A DNA stretch of 64,000 bases, taken from positions 23,072-87,071 of the forward strand of contig JAWKTM010000029.1 of NCBI GenBank assembly GCA_041399085.1, read 5' to 3'. The notes under the pieces are model-generated. The model did not search any database. It had not been told where the DNA came from and saw nothing but the letters and a program-made list of their open reading frames with translations. The translations under genes were made by a program, and so were the position numbers. This DNA comes from JAWKTM01 sp041399085 (GTDB lineage: Bacteria > Planctomycetota > Planctomycetia > Pirellulales > Pirellulaceae). Positions 38,451-45,106 of this stretch are shown piece by piece; position 1 is the stretch's first letter; each line of letters begins with the position of its first letter.

Positions 38451-39174
38451 TTCGATTGAAAGTCCCGACAACGCCATGATCTCCGCCACACATTCCGCCG
38501 ACCATGAGTGGACCGCCGATGACTTGGCGGCATGTTACGGCCCACTGCCGCTCAAGCGGTTGCGAACGATGCCGTCGCCAGGCGGGGCGGTCGAGCAAGA
38601 TGTGCTCGATCTGCTCGACCACGAAGACCGCTTGTTCGAATTGCATCACGGCGTACTGATCGAGAAAGTCATGGGATATTACGAATCCGTATTGGCGGCG
38701 ACTTTGATTCGTTTGTTGGGAGACTTCGTGGCCCGCCACCAGCTCGGCATCCTCGCCGGCGAGGCGGGACTGGTGCGGCTCGCACCGGAAGAAATTCGGA
38801 TCCCCGATGTTTCGTTCATCAGTTGGCCACGGCTGCCGAACGGTGAAGTGCCGCGGGACGCAATCTCATCCGTCGTGCCGGATTTAGCCATCGAGATCGT
38901 CAGTCGCGGCAACACCGCTCGTGAGATGCAGTTCAAGCGGCAACAGTATTTCGAGGCAGGCGTTCGCTTGGTGTGGTACGTGTATCCCAAGCAACGCGAA
39001 GTCCACGTGTTCGTCGCGGGTGAAAACGACGGGAACGATGCCGAACCGTCCGTGCTGCGCGAGGACCAGACGCTGACCGGCGGCGAAGTGCTGCCCGGCT
39101 TTTCATTGCCGCTGGCTCGGTTGTTCGCAATGCCCAGCCCGCCGCCTGGGACGTCGCCGGAGGCAAGCGCGTGA
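38440..39174 (+). CDS. Uma2-family protein
   Basis: 244 aa from ATG 38440, which overlaps the PSD1 stop by 11 bp; ATG 38476 is a plausible shorter start (begins MISATHSADHEWTADDL). Uma2 landmarks: EWTADDLAACYGPLPLKRL, LFELHHGVLIEKVMG, IRIPDVSFISWPRL, PDLAIEIVSRGNTAREMQFKRQQYFEAGVRLVWYVYPKQREVHVF and LTGGEVLPGFSLPLARLF. The PD...E...K residues of the nuclease fold are present. Paralogue of the next gene. Confidence 0.85.
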   Translation: MSIDSIESPDNAMISATHSADHEWTADDLAACYGPLPLKRLRTMPSPGGAVEQDVLDLLDHEDRLFELHHGVLIEKVMGYYESVLAATLIRLLGDFVARHQLGILAGEAGLVRLAPEEIRIPDVSFISWPRLPNGEVPRDAISSVVPDLAIEIVSRGNTAREMQFKRQQYFEAGVRLVWYVYPKQREVHVFVAGENDGNDAEPSVLREDQTLTGGEVLPGFSLPLARLFAMPSPPPGTSPEASA

Positions 39175-39866
39175 TTATCGCCCACCAGTCGACCGCTGGT
39201 CAAACGTCGTGGACAGCGACCCAAGTTGTGGACCGCTTCGGCCCGTTGCCGCTGGCTCGTCTACGCATGTCGCCGCTCCCAGGAAATGCGGTCGAGCAGG
39301 ACGCCGTTGAGATACTGGCAGGCGAGCAACGTTTGTTCGAGCTGCACGACGGCATGTTGCTGGAGAAGACGATGGGCGCGTTCGAGTCGTACATTGCCGG
39401 CGTGTTGATTTGGGCGCTTAACGATTTCATCCGCCGCGACCGACTGGGAATTGTGTACGGTCCCGACGGACTGTTTCGTATCGCGCCGGACGAAATCCGC
39501 ATTCCCGACGTTTCGTTCGTCAGTTGGCAGCGGCTGCCGAATGGCGAGGTGCCGCGCGACGCAATCTCTTCGATCGTGCCGGACTTGGTCGCCGAAATTA
39601 TCAGTCATGGCAACACGCCGCGCGAGATGGAGAACAAGCGGCGTGAATATCTGGCGGCGGGCGTGCGATTGATTTGGTACGTGTACCCTAATGCACGACA
39701 AGTTCATGTCTTCCACGCATCTCCGTCCGACGCATCTTCGCCCGACGCGGAAACCGCGTCGCCAGTTGTGCTGAGCGAAAACGATCAGCTCACCGGCGGC
39801 GAAGTGCTGCCCGGCTTTTCATTGCCGCTGGGTGAGTTGTTCAATCCGCCGGCCCCTCCGAAGTAA
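39171..39866 (+). CDS. Uma2-family protein, tandem paralogue
   Basis: 231 aa, starting GTG 39171 in a 4-bp overlap with the preceding gene. It shares long identical blocks with its neighbour (RLPNGEVPRDAISS.VPDL, LTGGEVLPGFSLPLG.LF, WYVYP), so it is a tandem duplicate that has since diverged. Key residues: IRIPDVSFVSW, VAEIISHGNTPREMENKRREY. No coiled-coil tail, unlike the 4-kb copy. Translational coupling to the PSD1 gene suggests co-expression with this surface locus. Confidence 0.87.
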   Translation: MIIAHQSTAGQTSWTATQVVDRFGPLPLARLRMSPLPGNAVEQDAVEILAGEQRLFELHDGMLLEKTMGAFESYIAGVLIWALNDFIRRDRLGIVYGPDGLFRIAPDEIRIPDVSFVSWQRLPNGEVPRDAISSIVPDLVAEIISHGNTPREMENKRREYLAAGVRLIWYVYPNARQVHVFHASPSDASSPDAETASPVVLSENDQLTGGEVLPGFSLPLGELFNPPAPPK

Positions 39867-39895
39867 ATCATCCTCGCCATCGAAGGCAACCAACT

Positions 39896-41338
39896 ATGTT
39901 CCGAGCATTTTCCACGCGTCGCGAATTTCTGAGTCATAATGCCCTGGGCGTTGGCGGGTTGGCGTTAGCTTGGCTGTTGCAACAAGAGGGCGCGGTCGCC
40001 AAACCGGCGAGCACCAACACGACGCCCGCGTCGTTCGACATGACGCCCAAGCCACCGCATTTCGCGCCGCGTGCGACCGCCATGATTTCGATGTTCATGC
40101 ATGGCGGGCCGTCGCATGTCGATCTGTTGGATCCGAAACCCGAGTTGTCGAAACGCAACGGCGAAGAGTATCCGGGCGACATTCAATACAGCTTCGTGAA
40201 TCGCGCGTCGAAGAAGCTGCTCGGCACGCCCTTCAAGTTCGCCAAGCACGGGCAATGCGGCACGGAAGTTTCCGAGCTGTTGCCGAGTCTGGCCAACATC
40301 GTCGACGACGTCTGCGTGATCCGCTCGATGCACACCGGCTTCAACGGCCACGAAGTTTCAATTCGTTTTTGGCACGGCGGCATCCCGGCGGTGCTCGGCC
40401 GGCCGACGCTCGGATCGTGGCTGACCTACGGCTTGGGCAGCGAGAGCCAGGATTTGCCGGCCTATATGGTGCTGACCGATCCAGGCGGACATCCGGTCGA
40501 CGGCGTCAATAATTGGTCGTCGGGCTGGATGCCGCCGTTGTTCCAAGGCACCGTGTTGCGTCCGACCGAGCCTCGGATTCTGAACCTCCAGCCGCCGGCG
40601 CATCTGGCGGGCGACGTGCAGCGAGCCAATCTGGATTTGCTCCGCGCGCTCAACGAACGGCATCTGGAACGGCACGCGGGCGAAGCCGATTTGGAGGCTC
40701 GCATCGCCAGCTACGAACTGGCGGCTCGGATGCAAGTCGCCGCGACCGAAGCGCTGGACGTCTCGAAGGAATCGGCCGCCACGCAGCGAATGTACGGGCT
40801 GGATCAGAACGAAACCCGCGAGTACGGCACGCGGTGCTTGATCGCTCGGCGTCTGGTCGAACGGGGCGTGCGGTTCGTGCAATTGTTCTTGGGCGGCCAG
40901 CCGTGGGACAATCACAGCGACATTCGCGGCGGACTGAGTGCCGTTTGCCGCCGCACGGATCAACCGGCCGCGGCGCTCGTGCAGGACTTGAAGCAACGCG
41001 GGCTGCTCGACACAACGCTGGTTCACTGGGGCGGCGAAATCGGCCGACTGCCGGTGACCGAAAACCACGGGGATGAATCCAAGGCGGGCCGCGATCACAA
41101 TGGTCAGGGCTTCAGTTGCTGGCTGGCGGGCGGCGGTATTCGAGGCGGAATGACGTTTGGCGAGACGGACGAGTTCGGCCACAGCGCGGTGGTCGACCGA
41201 GTCACGCCGAACGACATTCAGGCCACGGTGCTGCACCAGTTCGGCATCGAGCACGAGCGACTGGAGTTCGAATACAACGGCCGCAAGCAACGGCTGACCG
41301 ACGGCCGCGAGTGCCGCGTGTTGAAAGAGTTGCTGTAA
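39896..41338 (+). CDS. DUF1501-domain protein (Tat-type signal)
   Basis: 480 aa. N-terminal STRREFLSHNALGVGGLALAWLL is a twin-arginine-type signal. Family blocks: ATAMISMFMHGGPSHVDLLDPKPEL, KFAKHGQCGTEVSELLPSL, VIRSMHTGFNGHE, RGVRFVQLFLGGQPWDNHSD, VHWGGEIGRLPV, GRDHNGQGFSCWLAGGGIRGGMTFGETDEFG and RLTDGRECRVLKELL at the end. Full length. Partner of the 35-kb PSD1 protein; a different subtype from the shorter 18-kb DUF1501 protein. Confidence 0.93.
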   Translation: MFRAFSTRREFLSHNALGVGGLALAWLLQQEGAVAKPASTNTTPASFDMTPKPPHFAPRATAMISMFMHGGPSHVDLLDPKPELSKRNGEEYPGDIQYSFVNRASKKLLGTPFKFAKHGQCGTEVSELLPSLANIVDDVCVIRSMHTGFNGHEVSIRFWHGGIPAVLGRPTLGSWLTYGLGSESQDLPAYMVLTDPGGHPVDGVNNWSSGWMPPLFQGTVLRPTEPRILNLQPPAHLAGDVQRANLDLLRALNERHLERHAGEADLEARIASYELAARMQVAATEALDVSKESAATQRMYGLDQNETREYGTRCLIARRLVERGVRFVQLFLGGQPWDNHSDIRGGLSAVCRRTDQPAAALVQDLKQRGLLDTTLVHWGGEIGRLPVTENHGDESKAGRDHNGQGFSCWLAGGGIRGGMTFGETDEFGHSAVVDRVTPNDIQATVLHQFGIEHERLEFEYNGRKQRLTDGRECRVLKELL

Positions 41339-41391
41339 GCCCGCCGTCGGGCGAATCAAACATCGTGAGTTGCATTCCACGGGAGGTGTCT

Positions 41392-42285
41392 ATGTCGTCG
41401 GTCGTTAGCGTCGCGTTGTTGTTGAGCGGATTGTCGGTCGGACAGGCCAGCGAGCCGTTGTTCGTGGCCAGCCCGTTGACGAAGCCAGGCGAATTCACGC
41501 CGGGGATCGAAGGGCCGGCGTGCGACAAGGCCGGCCATGTGTTCGCGGTGAACTTCGCGCGGCAGCAAACGATCGGACGTGTCTCCCCGCAAGGCGCCGG
41601 CGAGGTGTTCGTCACGCTGCCCGGCGACAGCGTTGGCAATGGGATTCGGTTCGATCGCGCGGGCCAAATGTATGTGGCCGATTACGTCGGGCACAATGTG
41701 CTGCGAATCGATCCCGCGACGAAGAAGGTCACAGTCTTCGCTCACGACGATCGCATGAACCAGCCAAACGATCTGGCCATCACGGCCGACGGTGTGTTGT
41801 ACGCCAGCGATCCGAATTGGAAGGACAGCACGGGCCAGTTGTGGATGATCGACCGCCAAGGCAAAACGCATCGGCTGGCCGAGAACATGGGAACCACGAA
41901 CGGAATCGACGTCAGCCCCGACGGCAAGACGTTGTATGTGAACGAGAGCATGCAGCGCAAAGTGTGGGCTTTCGCGATCGCCGACGACGGCACGATTCAC
42001 GACAAGCGGTTGTTCGCCGAGTTCCCGGACCACGGATTCGACGGGATGCGTTGCGACGTGGACGGCAATCTCTACATCACTCGGTACGGCAAAGGCACGG
42101 TGGTGAAGGTGTCGCCGGAAGGCAAAGTATTGCGCGAGATCGACGTGCTGGGCGCTCGCCCCAGCAACATTTGCTTCGGCGGCCCCGACGGCCGCACCGC
42201 CTACGTGACCGAAGTGGAACACACGCGGCTAGTCCAATTCCGCGTCGACCGCCCCGGCCTATCGTGGCAGCGTCACAGCAAATAA
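41392..42285 (+). CDS. Secreted SMP-30/gluconolactonase/LRE-family beta-propeller
   Basis: 297 aa from ATG 41392, with GGGAGG 6 nt upstream; signal peptide SVALLLSGLSVGQA. Beta-propeller repeats: EGPACDKAGHVFAVNF, VGNGIRFDRAGQMYVADY, NQPNDLAITADGVLYASDPNW, TTNGIDVSPDGKTLYVNES, DGMRCDVDGNLYITRYGKGTVVKVSPEGKV. Metal-ligand positions (the Glu of EGP, Asn of PND, Asp of VSPDG) fit the family. Probably a sugar-lactone hydrolase. Last gene of the PSD1-Uma2-DUF1501 run, 53 bp after DUF1501. Confidence 0.9.
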   Translation: MSSVVSVALLLSGLSVGQASEPLFVASPLTKPGEFTPGIEGPACDKAGHVFAVNFARQQTIGRVSPQGAGEVFVTLPGDSVGNGIRFDRAGQMYVADYVGHNVLRIDPATKKVTVFAHDDRMNQPNDLAITADGVLYASDPNWKDSTGQLWMIDRQGKTHRLAENMGTTNGIDVSPDGKTLYVNESMQRKVWAFAIADDGTIHDKRLFAEFPDHGFDGMRCDVDGNLYITRYGKGTVVKVSPEGKVLREIDVLGARPSNICFGGPDGRTAYVTEVEHTRLVQFRVDRPGLSWQRHSK

Positions 42286-42292
42286 CGCCAAG

Positions 42293-42395
42293 CTCGCGCC
42301 ATGCCAGGCAAAGTCACCTTTCGCTCCAAAGTCGCCTTTCGCTCCGCGAAAGCAGCGTCTCCGCGAAAGTCACATCATTTCACGGGACGACGATT
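42293..42395. repeat. Structured direct repeat, copy 1 (upstream of the TIR pair)
   Basis: 103 bp nearly identical to 43682-43765. Both begin CTCGCGCCATGCCAGGC and end CACGGGACGACGATT. It contains the hairpin CTTTCGC-TCC-GCGAAAG. This copy has an extra 18-bp internal duplication (AAAGTCACCTTTCGCTCC) and one extra base. It starts 8 bp after the SMP-30 stop codon. Confidence 0.85.
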
Positions 42396-42524
42396 ATCAC
42401 GCGCCGTGCTCAGGTCTACGGGCCCCGCACAATACGCTGTGCGCTGGGCTCCTGACCTCGCACAACGGTGAAACCTCAAGCACCCACTTCGTCAACCACG
42501 GTAAACATTCCGTCTCATAAACAA

Positions 42525-42989
42525 ATGCCTGCGAAGCGACAGAAATCGAAGGGCCAGACCTCGAAGCCAACTTCGGGTTCTCTTCCGAAGTCTCGGATGC
42601 GACCGGCGTACCAAGTCTTCGTGAGCCATGCGACCGCCGACAAATGGATCGCAACCGTTATTTGCGAAAAGATCGAAGCGACCGGCGCCACGTCGTTTCG
42701 TGATGACCGGGACATCAACGGCGGCGACAGCATTCCCGAAACGATTCGGACGGAAATACAAGTGTCCCGCGAATTAGTCGTCTTGCTTACGCCGGAATCC
42801 GTCGACCGGCCGTGGGTTTTGCTCGAAGTAGGAGCGGCTTGGGGACGAAGGAAGGAGTATCGCATCGTTCCCGTACTTTGCCACGTCTCGTTCGATGCGA
42901 TCCCCGATATAATCGAAGGAAAGAAGGCGTTTCACATCAACGATTTCGAGCGATATCTCGCTGAATTAGCACGCCGGGTGAATAAATAA
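42525..42989 (+). CDS. TIR-domain protein 1
   Basis: 154 aa from ATG 42525; GTG 42468 and ATG 42597 are other in-frame starts, and none has a clear ribosome site. A Lys/Ser-rich lead is followed by a bacterial TIR domain: YQVFVSHATADKWIATVICEKIE (betaA), FRDDRDINGGDSIPETIRTEI (BB-loop region), LVVLLTPESVDRPWVLLEVGAAW with the Glu at the NADase catalytic position, and IVPVLCHV. It stops directly before the second TIR gene. Such proteins cleave NAD+ or make cyclic-ADPR-type signals in antiphage defence; that role is inferred from the domain. Confidence 0.85.
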   Translation: MPAKRQKSKGQTSKPTSGSLPKSRMRPAYQVFVSHATADKWIATVICEKIEATGATSFRDDRDINGGDSIPETIRTEIQVSRELVVLLTPESVDRPWVLLEVGAAWGRRKEYRIVPVLCHVSFDAIPDIIEGKKAFHINDFERYLAELARRVNK

Positions 42990-43604
42990 ATGACTACCGC
43001 GACTCTGATCTACGACGTGTTTATCTCTCACGGTTTGCATGATAAGGAGCTTGCCGCCGACGTTGCGAATCGTCTGCAAGCGGCAGGCCTGACGCCGTTC
43101 CATGACGCCAGCATTCGGGAAGATGAAGAGGTTAGTCAGGCAATTTGGGACGCCATCGCCGAATGCCACGCGTTTATTGTAATCGTGTCACCAAACTCAA
43201 TGCCGGATGCAATGACGATGGTCGAACTGGGTGCCGCGGCCGCTTGGAATAAACCGATTTTGGTTTTGCGCAACGGTCCGGCTTCGATGCAACTTCCTGA
43301 CGCGCTACGAGGCTATCGAGCGTTTCCGCTAAGCCGATTGGATGAGGTGTTAGGGCAAATACGACGCGGCATGGAGCCGATTTCCGATGACGATCGCCAG
43401 GTGCTGGCGGAGACTTACCGCGAATTCAATGTCTCGGCGGATCAATTGAGCCAGTCGCCTCGATCGTTGCAACAACTTGCCGAGAAGTTCAACACTCGAT
43501 CCCAAAAGCATCTCTCGGGCGATCGGTTGTTGTCGGAGTTATTGCGAATGCGAAAGCATGCGAAGTTGCCTCGTCTTACTCGCCCGAGTCGCAAAATTAG
43601 CTAG
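42990..43604 (+). CDS. TIR-domain protein 2 with C-terminal helical extension
   Basis: 204 aa; ATG 42990 abuts the TAA of TIR 1. TIR domain ~residues 7-125: YDVFISHGLHDKELAADVANRL, FHDASIREDEEVSQAIWDAI, AFIVIVSPNSMPDAMTMVELGAAAAW with Glu79 at the catalytic position, and PILVL. Residues ~130-204 (DDDRQVLAETYREFNVS ... LLSELLRMRKHAKLP) are helical and match no family I recognise. The two TIR domains are clearly related but dissimilar in the catalytic strand. Co-translation with TIR 1 is likely, suggesting a two-component or heteromeric TIR system. Confidence 0.87.
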   Translation: MTTATLIYDVFISHGLHDKELAADVANRLQAAGLTPFHDASIREDEEVSQAIWDAIAECHAFIVIVSPNSMPDAMTMVELGAAAAWNKPILVLRNGPASMQLPDALRGYRAFPLSRLDEVLGQIRRGMEPISDDDRQVLAETYREFNVSADQLSQSPRSLQQLAEKFNTRSQKHLSGDRLLSELLRMRKHAKLPRLTRPSRKIS

Positions 43605-43681
43605 TGCTTTGTCAATGCGAAAAGTGAGGGCGCCACTGGCTCGGCCAGAGTTTCCAAGTTCATTCGCAGCGAGGATTAGCA

Positions 43682-43765
43682 CTCGCGCCATGCCAGGCAA
43701 AGTCGCCTTTCGCTCCGCGAAAGTAGCGTCTCCGCGACAGTCACATCTTTCACGGGACGACGATT
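43682..43765. repeat. Structured direct repeat, copy 2 (downstream of the TIR pair)
   Basis: 84-bp second copy of the 42293-42395 element in the same orientation, with the CTTTCGC-TCC-GCGAAAG hairpin and an outer GTCGC ... GCGAC pairing. The two copies bracket the TIR genes 1.3 kb apart. It runs directly into the 42-bp tandem array that starts at 43778. Confidence 0.85.
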
Positions 43766-43777
43766 GCCGTCTCGCCC

Positions 43778-44050
43778 ATTCCGACTTTTCGGAACGCACA
43801 ATTCGACGCCGTTCCACCCATTCCGACTTTTCAGAACGCCTAACCCGACGTCGTTTTGGCCATTCCAAGTTTTGGGAATACCCGATTCGACATCGTTTTG
43901 ACCATTCCGACTTTTCGGAATGCTCAATCCGGCGTCGTTTTGCCCGTTCCGACTTTTCGGAATGCATCATTCGACGTCGATTTGCCCATTCCGAGTTTTC
44001 GGAACGCACGATTCGACGCCGTTTCGGCCGTTCCGAGTTTTCGGAACGCT
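43778..44050. repeat. 42-bp tandem repeat array, about 6.5 units, each with a hairpin
   Basis: Units start at 43778, 43820, 43862, 43904, 43946, 43988 and 44030 (partial), each exactly 42 bp. Each begins with a stem-loop of the form ATTCCGA-CTTT-TCGGAAT and continues with a CATT/CGACGTCGTTTTGCC-like half. Units differ at several positions, often keeping the stem paired (unit 3 ATTCC ... GGAAT). Because 42 is divisible by 3, both strands have open frames with a 14-residue period, but no start or family supports translation. It fills the space between TIR 2 and the convergent hypothetical gene. Confidence 0.9.
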
Positions 44051-44054
44051 TGGA

Positions 44055-44939
44055 TCAGCCGCCCGTGAGCATTTGGTCGAGGGCTCGGAGGGCGATGGCC
44101 CAGCGGGGGCGGCCGGCTTGATAGGTTGACCACCAGCTCAGCAGCAGCGCGGGCAACTCGGCAAGCGGCGGGGCCGTGATGTGCCAACTGTCCAGCGCTA
44201 ACTGCACGGTGGCGGCGTCCAGCCGGGCCAGCTCGACTTCCTCGGCCGCTCGGAGAATCGCCGGCAGCGTCGCCAGTTCGCCCAGCCGCGGCAGCCGGCG
44301 TTGGTCCACCTGTTCGCTGAAGATCGGCAGTTCGAGATTCAGTTGGGCGAGCAGCCAGCCGAGCCGCACGACTTCCGGCAATCGGGGATCGGCGTTCGCC
44401 AACAGACCTTCGATACGGACCGAGTTGTACAGCGCGTGAGCTCGGCCGTCGCCGCCCGTCGCGGGGCTAACGACCAACACGTCGGCTCGTTCGACCAGCA
44501 AGTCGGGCTCAGTGAAATCGGCCAGAGCTCGCATCAACCCCGGCCCGCGGGCTTCCCACTGCTGGCGCAGAGGCCGAGTACGCAGCTCCAACTGCCGAGC
44601 CGACTGGGCTTCGTCGTCGCCGGCAGCCAGGATCGCTCGCAGATGCCCGCTGATGGCGACGGCCGCTTCATTCGGGCAACTCCCGCCGCGAAGCTTCCGC
44701 CAGACCAACTCGGCCAACTCGCGCGGATTCGGCACGCCGGGCGACAGGGCGACGAGATGCGTCCAAGCGGCTTCGGCCGGCCAGCCGCAAGCAGCCATTT
44801 CGCGGGCGAGCGCCAAGCCCGGCTGGGCCACTCGCTCGCGCAGCGTCGGATCGACGATCGCTCGACCGGCGGCTGCCGCCCAGGCTGCGTGCAGTCGGCT
44901 AGCGGGGAGGCTGGCGTGCCAAGTGAGTTGCGGATTCAT
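44055..44939 (-). CDS. Hypothetical protein, Leu/Ala/Arg-rich
   Basis: 294 aa, soluble, mostly helical, no signal or membrane helix. Distinct stretches: LTWHASLPASRLHAAWAAA, ALSPGVPNPRELAELVWRKL, DVLVVSPATGGDGRAHALYNSVRIEGLLA, EVVRLGWLLAQLNLELPIFSE, PALLLSWWSTYQAGRPRWAIALRALDQML. I do not recognise a family. High GC codon use like the surrounding housekeeping genes. It ends 5 bp from the 42-bp repeat array and is divergent from speA. Confidence 0.75.
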   Translation of the reverse strand: MNPQLTWHASLPASRLHAAWAAAAGRAIVDPTLRERVAQPGLALAREMAACGWPAEAAWTHLVALSPGVPNPRELAELVWRKLRGGSCPNEAAVAISGHLRAILAAGDDEAQSARQLELRTRPLRQQWEARGPGLMRALADFTEPDLLVERADVLVVSPATGGDGRAHALYNSVRIEGLLANADPRLPEVVRLGWLLAQLNLELPIFSEQVDQRRLPRLGELATLPAILRAAEEVELARLDAATVQLALDSWHITAPPLAELPALLLSWWSTYQAGRPRWAIALRALDQMLTGG

Positions 44940-45106
44940 GGCCGCTGCTCCGTGAAAAATTCATTTTGCCGCATGGGGCAAGTTACCTTGCTTCGCTATG
45001 ATTCGTCGTTCGGCTTCGGACGGCGGGGCCTGGCCGTTGCGGGGGTTGTCCGCCGGCGATGGTTCCGCGCGATTCCCGCCAGCTTTTACCACTTGAGAGG
45101 TTTCTG

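Noticed and set aside
42293..43765. Insertion sequence or transposon carrying the TIR genes
   Set aside because: The flanking repeats are direct, there is no transposase and no target-site duplication was seen; recorded only as a possible cassette.
43778..44050. CRISPR array
   Set aside because: The whole 42-bp period is repeated; there are no unique spacers between repeats and no cas genes.
43539..44121. Repeat proteins encoded by the 42-bp array on either strand
   Set aside because: Open frames follow from the period being a multiple of 3; no good start, and they run into unrelated neighbours.
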